64,000 nucleotides of DNA from Streptomyces caelestis (GCF_001279005.1 NZ_LGCN01000195.1:1-64000); one strand, 5' to 3'. Positions 1 to 7,293 are shown, counted from the stretch's first letter. Translations and numbers: made by a program. Notes: a model not told the origin generated them from the letters alone.

Positions 1-186
1 CTCCCGCAGTCCGGCCAGCGCCCGGTGGGCGCCACGACGCACCCGGCCGTGCCGCCACAGTGACCGGCCGCACACCACCAGCACCGCGCACAGGGCGGGG
101 ATCGCCGCCTTGCCGGCCACCTCGTCGAACGGCACCGCCGTCGCCGGGCAGACATCGTGTGGACGCCCTCGACCCTCGCACGTCAC
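1..186 (-). CDS. N-terminal part of an unidentified membrane protein, possibly M56 peptidase-like (cut by window edge)
   Basis: An open frame with strongly GC-biased third positions runs leftward off the window. From a GTG at 184-186 it gives 62 residues: a short polar start, one hydrophobic stretch at about residues 27-39 and a basic, Arg-rich segment that would be cytoplasmic. This arrangement is seen in BlaR1/M56 metallopeptidases of actinomycetes, which usually sit beside BlaI-type repressors. A BlaI-like palindrome lies just upstream at 197-212, which is why I suggest that family. No protease motif is inside the window, so the identity is an inference, and the true start could differ. 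Confidence 0.4.
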   Translation of the reverse strand, partial: MTCEGRGRPHDVCPATAVPFDEVAGKAAIPALCAVLVVCGRSLWRHGRVRRGAHRALAGLRE

Positions 187-196
187 CCCACCCATC

Positions 197-212
197 TCTA
201 CAGTGATGTAGA
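197..212. promoter_or_regulatory. Perfect inverted repeat resembling a BlaI/MecI operator
   Basis: TCTACA-GTGA-TGTAGA is a perfect palindrome with a four-base spacer. BlaI/MecI/CopY-family repressors bind TACA-n-TGTA dyads of this kind. It lies 10 bp upstream of the leftward membrane protein start and about 45 bp upstream of tatA, so it could control both. The BlaI gene itself is not in the window. Confidence 0.55.
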
Positions 213-256
213 TTCCGTCTGGGCCGCCCGTGCCTCGGAGAAGGAGCATTGCACCC

Positions 257-529
257 ATGTTCGGACTGAGCGAGCTGGCCGTCATCCTCATCGTCGTCAT
301 AGCCGTCCTCGCCGCCAAGAGGCTCCCGGACCTCGCCCGCTCCGCGGGCAAGTCGGCCCGCATCCTCAAGGCCGAGGCCCGCGCGATGAAGGAGCGGGAG
401 GACGAGGCGCCCCAGGGGCCCGCGGCCCCCCGGATCATCCCGGGGGAGGCGGTGCGGCCGCCCACCACCGGATCCGGGCCGACCGGACACACGGGCGACA
501 CGCCGCCCGAAGGCCGGCCGGCCCGCTGA
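257..529 (+). CDS. tatA: Sec-independent translocase subunit TatA-like protein
   Basis: This 90-residue protein has the TatA layout: a very short N-terminus with a Phe-Gly pair, one transmembrane helix (about residues 5-20), a hinge, an amphipathic helix (about 25-48) with alternating basic and acidic residues, and a Pro/Gly-rich tail. TatA oligomers form the membrane-weakening element of twin-arginine export. The ATG at 257 is chosen because AAGGAG stands at 241-246; an in-frame GTG at 230 would add nine residues ahead of the hydrophobic helix and has no site. No tatB or tatC lies nearby, so this looks like an accessory TatA. Confidence 0.85.
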   Translation: MFGLSELAVILIVVIAVLAAKRLPDLARSAGKSARILKAEARAMKEREDEAPQGPAAPRIIPGEAVRPPTTGSGPTGHTGDTPPEGRPAR

Positions 530-550
530 CGGGGGACCCCGCTCACCGAT

Positions 551-565
551 GGGGCCGAAGGTCCC
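551..565. promoter_or_regulatory. Candidate DevR/OsdR-type box upstream of the cNMP-binding gene
   Basis: GGGGCC-GAA-GGTCCC is a near-perfect inverted repeat 113 bp before the start at 679. It resembles the elements at 4433-4447 and 7127-7141, which also precede stress genes. DevR/DosR-type regulators bind GGGAC-n-GTCCC dyads. The assignment is inferred from similarity and position. Confidence 0.35.
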
Positions 566-678
566 TCGGTCGGGGCCGGGCGGCCCGTGGCGTCTCCCTC
601 CGGCCGGGCACACGCTGATCCCGGGGGCACCGAAGCCGCCGCTCGGCTGCGGCGGCCGGCACGAGAGGAGACGGGGCG

Positions 679-1134
679 ATGACATCCACCACCACTCTGA
701 CCGCGGGTCTCCCGGCCGCGTACCGCGACGTACTGATGCGGCACGCCCGCGAGGTCTCCTTCGCGGCCGGGGTGCGCCTGTTCGAGGAGGGACGGCGCGC
801 CGACCGGTTCTGGATCGTCCGGACCGGAACCGTCGCCCTCGACCTGCAGGTCCCCGGTCACCGCGCGGCCGTGATCGAGTCACTGGGCCACGGCGAGCTG
901 ATCGGCTGGTCCTGGCACTACCCGCCGCGCATGTGGCACCTGGGCGCCGAGACCACGAGCCCGGTGCGGGCCTGGGAGTTCGACGCGGAGGCCGTGCGGG
1001 CCCTGTGCGACGAGGACCCGGAGTTCGGCCGCGTGATCGCCGTGTGGGTCGGCCGGGTGGTCGCCCAGCGGCTGCACGTCACCCGGGTCCGGCTGCTCGA
1101 CCTGTACGCCCCCTACGGCAGCGGAAGCAGGTGA
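679..1134 (+). CDS. Cyclic nucleotide-binding domain protein without a DNA-binding domain
   Basis: The 151 residues make up a CRP/FNR-type sensory beta-roll: a glycine at a turn after the first strands, the hydrophobic Phe-Trp-Ile-Val pattern around residue 37, and an acidic Gly-Glu-Leu-Ile-Gly segment at about 74-78 where the phosphate-binding cassette sits. The protein stops after the long C-helix and has no helix-turn-helix, so it is not a classical transcription factor. GAGAGGAG lies just upstream of the ATG. It overlaps the following CBS gene by four bases (GTGA), indicating coupled translation and perhaps a shared job in nucleotide sensing. The canonical cAMP-binding Arg is not obvious, so the ligand is unknown. 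Confidence 0.75.
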   Translation: MTSTTTLTAGLPAAYRDVLMRHAREVSFAAGVRLFEEGRRADRFWIVRTGTVALDLQVPGHRAAVIESLGHGELIGWSWHYPPRMWHLGAETTSPVRAWEFDAEAVRALCDEDPEFGRVIAVWVGRVVAQRLHVTRVRLLDLYAPYGSGSR

Positions 1135-1817
1135 CGACCGTGAACGGCGGCCCGTACCCCGTGAGCGACGTCATGACGCGCGCCGTCGTGGCCGTCGGCC
1201 GCGACACCCCGTTCAAGGACGTCGTCCGGCTCATCGAGGAGCGGAAGGTCAGCGCGCTGCCCGTGCTGGAGGGCGAGGGGCGGGTGGTCGGCCTCGTCTC
1301 CGAGGCCGATCTGCTGCCCAAGGAGGAGTTCCGCGACAGCGACCCCGACCGGTTCACCCGGCTGCGCCGGCTCTCCGACCTGGCCAGGGCGGGCGCGCTG
1401 ACCGCCGGGGAGCTGATGAGCGCCCCCGCCGTCACCGTGCACGCCGACGCGACCGTCGCTCAGGCGGCCCGTGTGATGGCGCAGCTCAAGCTGAAGCGAC
1501 TGCCCGTCGTCGACGACGAGGGCCTGCTCCAGGGCGTCGTCAGCCGGGTCGACCTGCTGAAGGTCTTCCTGCGGACGGACGAGGAGATCGCCGAGGAGGT
1601 CCGCCGGGAGATCGTCGCCCGCCTCTTCCCGGCCCCGCCCGGGCCGGTGGGGGTGGAGGTGGCCGACGGGGTCGTCACCCTCGCCGGCCGCGTCCGGGAC
1701 ACCTCCCTGGTACCGGTCGCCGCCCGCGCGGTGCGCGCCGTCGAGGGAGTGGTCGACGTCGAGTTCCGTCTCACGGACGGCACGTCCGAACCGCGGCGCG
1801 ACGGGGCCGCCGGCTGA
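1131..1817 (+). CDS. Tandem CBS domain protein with C-terminal BON domain
   Basis: The product has 228 residues. Two CBS domains occupy about residues 10-65 and 85-140; both show the typical Leu-Pro-Val-Val/Leu core and Gly-Val-Val-Ser ending. A BON domain follows (about 150-222) with its conserved Gly-Val-Val-Thr-Leu-Ala-Gly turn. CBS pairs bind adenine nucleotides; BON domains bind membranes or small ligands. The GTG at 1131 is chosen because it overlaps the previous stop as GTGA behind a GGAAG site; a second GTG at 1140 is possible. The fusion is common in actinomycete stress clusters with Usp proteins, and a Usp gene is found at 6167. Confidence 0.85.
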   Translation: MTTVNGGPYPVSDVMTRAVVAVGRDTPFKDVVRLIEERKVSALPVLEGEGRVVGLVSEADLLPKEEFRDSDPDRFTRLRRLSDLARAGALTAGELMSAPAVTVHADATVAQAARVMAQLKLKRLPVVDDEGLLQGVVSRVDLLKVFLRTDEEIAEEVRREIVARLFPAPPGPVGVEVADGVVTLAGRVRDTSLVPVAARAVRAVEGVVDVEFRLTDGTSEPRRDGAAG

Positions 1818-1818
1818 A

Positions 1819-1833
1819 GGACGGGGCCCGTCC
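1819..1833. terminator. Perfect short hairpin directly after the CBS-BON gene
   Basis: GGACGGG and CCCGTCC pair around a single G, starting one base after the TGA. There is no T-run, as is usual in this genome. It may terminate the upstream operon or form part of an operator with the repeat at 1841-1860. Confidence 0.4.
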
Positions 1834-1840
1834 GGGTGCC

Positions 1841-1860
1841 GTTCCCCTCGTACGGGGAAC
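1841..1860. promoter_or_regulatory. Inverted repeat upstream of the DUF1918-HTH-PPOX gene
   Basis: GTTCCCC and GGGGAAC are perfect seven-base arms around TCGTAC, 37 bp before the ATG at 1898. The downstream gene encodes its own helix-turn-helix, so an autoregulatory operator is the natural hypothesis. A terminator hairpin is the alternative. Confidence 0.4.
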
Positions 1861-1897
1861 CTTGCACTCATCGGACCGTGCGGAAGGAGCGGCGATC

Positions 1898-2734
1898 ATG
1901 CGAGCTCACCTCGGCGACCACCTCGTCATCGGGAGTCCGGCGACCGGCTCCGCCCGGCGCGACGGCGAGATCGTCGGACTGCACCACGAGGACGGCACAC
2001 CCCCGTACGACGTGCGCTGGTCGGACACGCACGAGGTGTCGCTGGTGTTCCCCGGCCCCGACGCCCGTGTCAGGCCCCCCGGGCACGGGCCCGACCCCGG
2101 CGACATCGGCCGGCGGGTGGCCGCCGAACGCGAACGGCGAGGTCTGAGCCGGGAGGAGACGGCCCGCCGCGCCCGGATGTCGCCGGACTACCTGGCCTAC
2201 CTCGAGGAGCACCCGGGCGATCCGAGTCAGGCGACCCTCGTCCGGCTGGCCGGGGCGCTGGACACCAGTGTCCGGGCGCTGCGCGGCGGTGGAGCCGATC
2301 TGCCGCCCGGCCGCGGCGCGGCGCTGCTGCACCCGGAGCTCCACGACCTCGCACCGCAGGAGTGCCGCGCCCTGCTCTCCACGCACGGTGTGGGGCGCGT
2401 CGCGGTGACGACGCCCGAGGGGCCCGCGGTGGTCCCGGTGAACTACGAGGTCGTCGACGACGCGATCGTGTTCCGGACCGCCCCCGGCTCGGCGCCCGCG
2501 GCGGCCGTGGGGTCGGAGGTCGCCTTCGAGGTCGACCACCTGGACGAGGCCATGAGCCGGGGCTGGAGCGTGCTGGCCGTCGGCCCCGCGCGGGAGGTCA
2601 CGGCGCCCGACGAGGCACGACGGCTGGCCGAGGGCGCCCACACCCTGCCGTGGGCCGGGGGCGAGCGGGAGCTGTGGGTGTCGATCCGGCCCGCCCGGCT
2701 CACGGGACGGCGCATCACGCCCGCCGGTCGCTGA
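1898..2734 (+). CDS. Three-domain regulator: DUF1918, XRE-type helix-turn-helix, PPOX fold
   Basis: The 278-residue protein reads as DUF1918 (about 1-58, with the Gly-Asp motif and a Tyr-Asp-Val-Arg-Trp segment), an XRE helix-turn-helix (about 68-125) and a pyridoxamine-phosphate-oxidase-like split barrel (about 148-272). PPOX folds bind FMN, F420 or haem, so this looks like a DNA-binding protein with a built-in flavin or redox sensor; that function is inferred from the domains. The ATG at 1898 has AAGGAG upstream at the usual distance. It stands alone behind a palindrome at 1841-1860. A decayed PPOX fragment follows at once, and a single-domain PPOX gene lies at 3911. Confidence 0.85.
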   Translation: MRAHLGDHLVIGSPATGSARRDGEIVGLHHEDGTPPYDVRWSDTHEVSLVFPGPDARVRPPGHGPDPGDIGRRVAAERERRGLSREETARRARMSPDYLAYLEEHPGDPSQATLVRLAGALDTSVRALRGGGADLPPGRGAALLHPELHDLAPQECRALLSTHGVGRVAVTTPEGPAVVPVNYEVVDDAIVFRTAPGSAPAAAVGSEVAFEVDHLDEAMSRGWSVLAVGPAREVTAPDEARRLAEGAHTLPWAGGERELWVSIRPARLTGRRITPAGR

Positions 2735-2750
2735 CGGACCCGGACGCCTC

Positions 2751-2985
2751 CGTGCTCCTGGCCGCCTCCCGGCCCCGGACCTCGTACGCGCCGTCGACGG
2801 CACCGTGGTCGCCTTCGCGGCGGACGGGCTTCCCTCGGAGACCCGCTCCGGCCGGGGCGTGAGCGTCACCGGGCGGACCGCCGTGGTGAGCGGTCCGGCC
2901 TCGTGGACGCCGCTGCGGGGGACGGTGTTCGCGCGCGTCGAGGCCGGGACGGTCACCGGACGCGAGTGCGGGGACCGGCGGCGGC
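2751..2985 (+). pseudogene. Decayed PPOX-family gene, C-terminal fragment with a frameshift
   Basis: From about 2775 one frame reads a stretch containing DLVRAVDGTVVAF and later FARVEAGTVTGRE, closely matching the middle and end of the PPOX protein encoded at 3911-4360 ([25 protein letters not shown]). Just upstream, VLLAAS in another frame matches its preceding strand, so the reading frame is broken near 2770. There is no start codon, no ribosome site and no intact N-terminal half. It looks like the remains of a duplicate of the neighbouring PPOX gene, on the opposite strand to that gene. Confidence 0.6.
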
Positions 2986-3032
2986 CGGGCGATGGGCCGC
3001 GGCGTACGGCCGACGCGGCTCGCCGCGTGCCG

Positions 3033-3683
3033 TCAGCGGCCCTCCTGCCGCAGCCGGTCCTGGACCTGGGTGGCGATGACGGCGGCCTGGACGCGGCGCT
3101 CCACGCCGAGCTTGGCCAGCAGCCGGGAGATGTGGTTCTTGACCGTCTTCTCGGCCAGGTACACCAGGATCTCGCGCTCCCGGTCGGTCAGCCCGGGCAG
3201 CGCGTCCGGCCGCTCCTCCTCCTTCCGCGGTCCGCCGCGCAGCCGGGCCATCAGCCGGGCGGTGGCGCTCGGGTCGAGCAGCGACTGGCCGCGGGCCACC
3301 GTGCGCACGGCGGACACCAGGTCGGAGCCGCGGATCTGCTTCAGCACGTACCCGGAGGCACCGGCCATGATCGAGTCGAGCAGGGCCTCCTCGTCGTCGA
3401 ACGAGGTCAGCATCAGACAGGCCAGGTCGGGCATGGCCGAGCGCAGCTCGCGGCACACGCTCACCCCGTCCCCGTCCGGCAGCCGTACGTCCAGGACCGC
3501 GACCCGGGGGCGCAGGGCGGGGACGCGGACCAGGGCCTGCTCCGCGGTGGCGGCCTCGCCGACCACGGTGATGTCCGGTTCGTCGTTCAGCAGGTCGTGC
3601 ACCCCTCGCCGGACCACCTCGTGGTCGTCCAGCAGGAAGACCCGGATCGGGCCGCCGGGTCCCGGCTGCTCGCCGTCCGTCAT
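3033..3683 (-). CDS. DevR/NarL-family response regulator with an internally deleted LuxR helix-turn-helix
   Basis: A 216-residue protein. The receiver domain (about 12-130) has the acidic pair at 19-20, phospho-acceptor Asp65, Thr93 and Lys115, and resembles mycobacterial DevR/DosR. The output domain starts with LTDREREIL (165-173) and goes almost directly to LAEKTVKN; family members have about 15 more residues here, covering the end of the first helix and the scaffold helix. The recognition helix itself remains. This is either an in-frame deletion that damages DNA binding or a changed fold. The ATG at 3683 is preceded by GAGGAGCG. No cognate histidine kinase gene is adjacent. Confidence 0.85.
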   Translation of the reverse strand: MTDGEQPGPGGPIRVFLLDDHEVVRRGVHDLLNDEPDITVVGEAATAEQALVRVPALRPRVAVLDVRLPDGDGVSVCRELRSAMPDLACLMLTSFDDEEALLDSIMAGASGYVLKQIRGSDLVSAVRTVARGQSLLDPSATARLMARLRGGPRKEEERPDALPGLTDREREILVYLAEKTVKNHISRLLAKLGVERRVQAAVIATQVQDRLRQEGR

Positions 3684-3910
3684 CGATCGCTCCTCGTTCC
3701 GCGCTCTGTGATCGTCCACGCCGTCCGGGATCCCCCGGCCCTCACATCGTGCGCGATCCGGGGACGGGAGGCCAGGGCCGATCGGCCCCAGCGCCCCGGC
3801 CGGGGCCGGCGGCGGGGCGGTCGGCACGGGCGCGGGAGCCGGTCCGGTGCGGGGACGGAACCCGCCCTCCCGGACGACGGGCCGGCCGTCCCACGCTCCG
3901 GCGGCGGCCG

Positions 3911-4360
3911 TCATCCGTCCGCGACCGCCAGGCTCGCCCCGTACAGGGAGCGTCCGCCGACGAGCTCGCGCCCGGTGACCAGCTCGGCCTCGACGCGGAC
4001 GAAGACCTCCCGCGCCGAGGGCGCCCAGGAGACCGGTCCGGTGCGGGCCAGACGGCGGTGTTCGGCGGGGTCGGTCACGACCGCGGCCGGGCCCGTCACG
4101 ACGACGCTCCAGCCGGAGTGCCGGGCGGCGTCGACGTCGTCGGCCTCGAAGGCGACCACCGCGCCGTCGACCGCGCGGACCAGTTCCGAACCGGCGGCGG
4201 TACGCAGCAGGACCGCTCCGTCGGCGTCCAGGCGGAAGTTGACCGGCAGCACGGCGGGCAGGGCCCGGCGGGTGAAGACGATGCGGCCGACGGGCACCCC
4301 GGCCATCAGCCGCAGGCACTCCTGCCGTCCGAGTTCACGGAAACCGTCGTCGGGGTACAT
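3911..4360 (-). CDS. PPOX-fold flavin/F420-binding family protein
   Basis: A 149-residue single-domain split-barrel protein. Recognisable features are the [11 protein letters not shown] N-terminal helix-strand, the Ala-Val-Leu-Pro-Val-Asn-Phe strand and the Gly-Trp-Ser-Val-Val-Val-Thr-Gly strand typical of small pyridoxamine-phosphate-oxidase-like proteins from actinomycete dormancy or hypoxia clusters. The cofactor is probably FMN or F420; the substrate is unknown. The ATG at 4360 follows AAGGAGG at a good distance. A candidate DevR-type box lies 73 bp upstream. A decayed relative is at 2751-2985 and a fused relative at 1898-2734. Confidence 0.85.
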   Translation of the reverse strand: MYPDDGFRELGRQECLRLMAGVPVGRIVFTRRALPAVLPVNFRLDADGAVLLRTAAGSELVRAVDGAVVAFEADDVDAARHSGWSVVVTGPAAVVTDPAEHRRLARTGPVSWAPSAREVFVRVEAELVTGRELVGGRSLYGASLAVADG

Positions 4361-4432
4361 CGCCGGCCCCTCCTTCGCCTGGTGCAGTGGTCCTGCTCCC
4401 TTCCACCTTGGGCCGGGCACGACCGGAAGGTG

Positions 4433-4447
4433 AGGGCCGACGGTCCC
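4433..4447. promoter_or_regulatory. Candidate DevR/OsdR-type box upstream of the PPOX gene
   Basis: AGGGCC-GAC-GGTCCC, an imperfect inverted repeat with a three-base centre, like the elements at 551-565 and 7127-7141. It is 73 bp upstream of the leftward PPOX start. The assignment is inferred. Confidence 0.35.
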
Positions 4448-4501
4448 GTTCCTCCCGGCGAACGGCCCGGACACCGCCGCGCCCGCTTCACGCCGCGGGA
4501 G

Positions 4502-5386
4502 TCACGAGGCCTTCGGGAGCGCGGTGTCCGCCCCGCGGACGGCCGCGGCGAGGACCGCTCCGATCGCCCGGGCCCCCGAGGCGTTGGGATGCAGGGGCGC
4601 GGCCGGACGGGTGGGGGGCAGGCCCTCGATGTAGCGGTCGGCGGGGGCGGCGCAGATGTCGTGTCCGATCCCCGGGGTGTAGGTGTCGACGAAGGTGGCG
4701 CCGTGTTCCTCGGCCGTGCGCCTCAGTGCGTCGCTGAGGTGGTCGACCACGCCCTGGAGGTAGGTGGCGTCCTGCTTCCAGAAGGGCTGGGCGGGATGGC
4801 AGCCGCCGGGACGGAGGTAGTTGCCGTAACCGACGACGAAGACCCTGGCGTTCGGCGCGCGCCGGGCGATCTCGTCCAGCACGGTGCCGAAGACCGGCGC
4901 CCAGGCGTCGATGCGGGCCCTGACCTCGTCGGTGCCGTCCGCGGTGTTCTCCTGCGCGCAGCTGGTGCCGTAGGGCTCGGGCAGGACGTTGACGCAGCCC
5001 AGCGCTTCGGCGAAGACGTCGGTGTCGTTGCCGCCGATGGTGACGCTGACGATGTCGGTGGCGGGCGTCAGCGCGTCGTACTGGGGTGCGGTGCCCGGGT
5101 GCTGGGGCGTGCTCAGGTGGTCGGCGGTGGCGGCGGAGCAGGTGACGTCGGTGAGTCGCGCGCCGAGCTCCTCGGCCGCGACGCGCGGGTAGCCGGACAG
5201 GGAGCGCAGGCACATCGGGTCGGCCGGATCGGTCGGCGGCACCAGTGGGGCGGCCGCGTAGGAGTCGCCGAGCGCGACGTACCGCGGTGGTTCGGCCGTG
5301 GTCGACACGGCCGTGACCGGTGGCGCGGCCGACAGGACGCCGGTGGCCAGCGCGGCGGCCAGGGCCATGCGCAGGGTCGTCTTCAA
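4502..5386 (-). CDS. Secreted SGNH-family hydrolase (GDSL esterase/lipase type)
   Basis: The 294-residue product begins with a Sec signal peptide (basic start, hydrophobic core to about residue 20, Ala-x-Ala-like cleavage near 26). SGNH blocks follow: GDSY with catalytic Ser42, the Gly-Gly-Asn-Asp block at 118-121, and a C-terminal Leu-His-Pro-Asn carrying the catalytic His. Several Cys pairs suggest disulfides, as in Streptomyces SGNH lipases. These enzymes hydrolyse lipid or acyl esters outside the cell. The start is a TTG at 5386 because GGAGG lies eight bases upstream and no better codon precedes the signal peptide. A perfect 20-bp palindrome stands about 120 bp upstream. Confidence 0.85.
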   Translation of the reverse strand: MKTTLRMALAAALATGVLSAAPPVTAVSTTAEPPRYVALGDSYAAAPLVPPTDPADPMCLRSLSGYPRVAAEELGARLTDVTCSAATADHLSTPQHPGTAPQYDALTPATDIVSVTIGGNDTDVFAEALGCVNVLPEPYGTSCAQENTADGTDEVRARIDAWAPVFGTVLDEIARRAPNARVFVVGYGNYLRPGGCHPAQPFWKQDATYLQGVVDHLSDALRRTAEEHGATFVDTYTPGIGHDICAAPADRYIEGLPPTRPAAPLHPNASGARAIGAVLAAAVRGADTALPKAS

Positions 5387-5509
5387 GGACGCCTCCGTCC
5401 GGCGGGTCGGGATGTACGGGTCCGCCTGGCGATGAGCATGCCCGAACGGGCATGCCTCCGCACGGCGGGCCGCGGCCGGCTGCTCCCGCTGGATGACGGC
5501 GTGCGGCGC

Positions 5510-5529
5510 GGGGCCCGTCGACGGGCCCC
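5510..5529. promoter_or_regulatory. Perfect 20-bp palindrome upstream of the SGNH hydrolase gene
   Basis: GGGGCCCGTC followed by its exact complement GACGGGCCCC. It is 124 bp upstream of the TTG start, a plausible operator position for the leftward gene. No regulator can be named. Confidence 0.4.
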
Positions 5530-5638
5530 GGCACGGTCCGGTGCGGTGGTCACTCCTCATCGTGCGAGGACGAGGAGGTGAACTCCGGTGCGCTCCGGCG
5601 GACGTCCACGCACGGGGCTCCGGCTCCGGCGGAGGAAC

Positions 5639-5671
5639 GGGCCCCGGCGGCGCGCCGCCGTGCCGGGGCCC
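5639..5671. terminator. Strong hairpin, possible rho-independent terminator
   Basis: GGGCCCCGGC pairs perfectly with GCCGGGGCCC across a 13-base loop. It lies about 500 bp beyond the end of the Usp gene, so it may terminate readthrough from that gene or be left over from a lost gene. Confidence 0.4.
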
Positions 5672-6166
5672 GGGACGCGCCGGCCGTGTGAGCGGCCGTC
5701 ACCGTCGGCGGCACGGTGACCGGCCCGTGGCACCGGCCCGACCGCCGCCGCCCCGAACGGTGGCGCGACGCGTGCGGCGCCACCGGACGACGACTCTGGC
5801 GCCCCGTCACGGCCGCGTCCGTCGAGAGCCGCACCGCCGCGGGGCGGGCGGGGGCGCTCAGCCGGAGGGGAGAGGTCCCCGGCCGTGACGCGTCGAGGGG
5901 ACCGTCTCCTTCCGGCGGTCCGTCCCGGCGTCCCGTCGACGGCCGGTCACCCCGGGCGCGGACACCGGATCACGCGTCCCAGGACATCGTGACCGGCGCT
6001 CCCGCCGTCCGCACGCAGGCCGACTCCCCGTCCGCGGCGTCGGCAAACCCGTCCGCGCCCTGCGACGGGCGGCGCCGCTGCGCGGCCGACGGGCCTCTCC
6101 CGGCTCCCGTGCGAGCCGTCGAGGCCGGCGTCGGCCGGCCTCGGCAGGAGGGTCGCCTCCGGTGGG

Positions 6167-7036
6167 TCAGTGGTGGGGGACGACGGCCACGGGGCAGTCG
6201 GTGTACTGGATCACGGCGTGGGTGACCGGGCCGGTGCGCGGCATCCCCGGGCGGTCGGTGAGCCGGTGTCCGACGACCAGCAGTTCCGCACCGGACGCCG
6301 CCTTCACCAGGGCCCTCGCGGGCTTGCCCTCGGCCACGGTCTCGAGAACCTCCACGTCGGGGTACTTGTCGCGCCAGACCTGGAGCACGGCGGAGAGGAA
6401 ACTCAGCCATTCCCCGGCCCGCTGCGGATCGCCCACCAGGCCGATCTCGCCCGGCCCCAGGGTGAGCGGGTCGGGCGCGCGCCAGGCGTGCAGCGCCCTC
6501 AGCCGGGTCCGGCGCCGGCGCGCCGCCTCGAAGGCGAACGCGATCACCTCGTCGCACGGCTCCGTGACGTCGACACCGAGCACCACGTCCCGCCGGCCGG
6601 CGCCGAACGCCTCTCCCTCCGTGCCGGCCCGTACGAGGACGACGGGGCGGGTGGCCTGCGCCACGACTCCGAGCGCGACCGAGCCCACGAGCAGCCCGGT
6701 GACGCGGCCCAGCCCGCGCGAGCCCAGCACCAGCGCCTCGGCGTCGCCCGCCGCCTTCACCAGGGCGGCGGTCGCCGGTCCCTCGACCTGCTCGTCGTAC
6801 GGCCGCGCCTCGGGGCAGGCGGCCAGGACGCGTTCCTCCGCCGCCCGCAGGACTCGTCGCGCCCGGCACCTCTCGGCCGCGTGGGCGATCTCCGTCCCGT
6901 CCTGGCGCGGGTGCCAGTTCCGCACGTGCAGCAGCCGTAGCGGCCGTCCGCCGCGGACGGCCTCGCGGGCCGCCCACTCGGCGGCGGCGAGGCTCTCGGG
7001 TGATCCGTCGACCCCGACGGCGACAGGTGAGAACAT
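6167..7036 (-). CDS. Universal stress protein with two tandem UspA domains
   Basis: A 289-residue protein with two Usp folds (about 1-138 and 148-289). The first has the N-terminal Val-Gly-Val-Asp-Gly-Ser strand and a C-terminal G-x2-G-x9-G-S type ATP-binding motif at about 105-119; the second is more divergent. The ATG at 7036 is chosen over an upstream GTG at 7045 because GGAGG sits eight bases before it and overlaps the GTG. Tandem Usp proteins are typical members of actinomycete dormancy/hypoxia regulons. Two candidate DevR-type boxes lie upstream at 7105-7141. Confidence 0.9.
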   Translation of the reverse strand: MFSPVAVGVDGSPESLAAAEWAAREAVRGGRPLRLLHVRNWHPRQDGTEIAHAAERCRARRVLRAAEERVLAACPEARPYDEQVEGPATAALVKAAGDAEALVLGSRGLGRVTGLLVGSVALGVVAQATRPVVLVRAGTEGEAFGAGRRDVVLGVDVTEPCDEVIAFAFEAARRRRTRLRALHAWRAPDPLTLGPGEIGLVGDPQRAGEWLSFLSAVLQVWRDKYPDVEVLETVAEGKPARALVKAASGAELLVVGHRLTDRPGMPRTGPVTHAVIQYTDCPVAVVPHH

Positions 7037-7104
7037 GACGTACACCTCCGGAAAAGGCCCTCTCCCCCGATACCAGGGTCACGCGGACGGCGGCGACCGG
7101 AACA

Positions 7105-7141
7105 GGGGCCACCGGGTCCACACGGGGGGGCCATCGGGCCC
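7105..7141. promoter_or_regulatory. Two tandem candidate DevR/OsdR-type boxes upstream of the usp gene
   Basis: GGGGCC-ACC-GGGTCC at 7105-7119 and GGGGCC-ATC-GGGCCC at 7127-7141 have centres 22 bp apart, about two helical turns. The nearer box is 69 bp upstream of the start. Tandem spacing of this order is known for DevR-regulated mycobacterial promoters. Identity is inferred. Confidence 0.4.
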
Positions 7142-7293
7142 ATGTCCCCCGCCGGCCCACGGGACGGCCGCCGGGGTGGTGCGGTACGACCGCCGCCGGG
7201 CGCCGTGCGTGGTGCGGCAGGGCGTGGCTCGTCCGGCCGACCGGAACGTGGGCGGGGACGCGCCGACCGCCGCGCGCGCGAACCGGGCCCGTC

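Larger units (their letters stand above)
5387..6166. other. 780-bp gap without a convincing gene
   Basis: Open frames here encode Arg/Pro-rich shadow peptides without ribosome sites. The region holds the promoter area of the SGNH gene and two strong dyads: a perfect 20-bp palindrome at 5510-5529 and a hairpin with 10-bp arms at 5639-5671. The remainder, up to the end of the Usp gene, shows nothing I recognise and could include decayed coding sequence. Confidence 0.6.

Noticed and set aside
549..1130. Long in-frame extension upstream of the CBS-BON start
   Set aside because: It overlaps the cNMP-binding gene in another frame, is Arg/Pro-rich and has no ribosome site; the GTGA overlap start at 1131 is far better.
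5716..6225. 169-codon open frame on the plus strand
   Set aside because: Arg/Pro-rich composition, no ribosome site, overlaps the end of the usp gene; typical GC-rich shadow frame.
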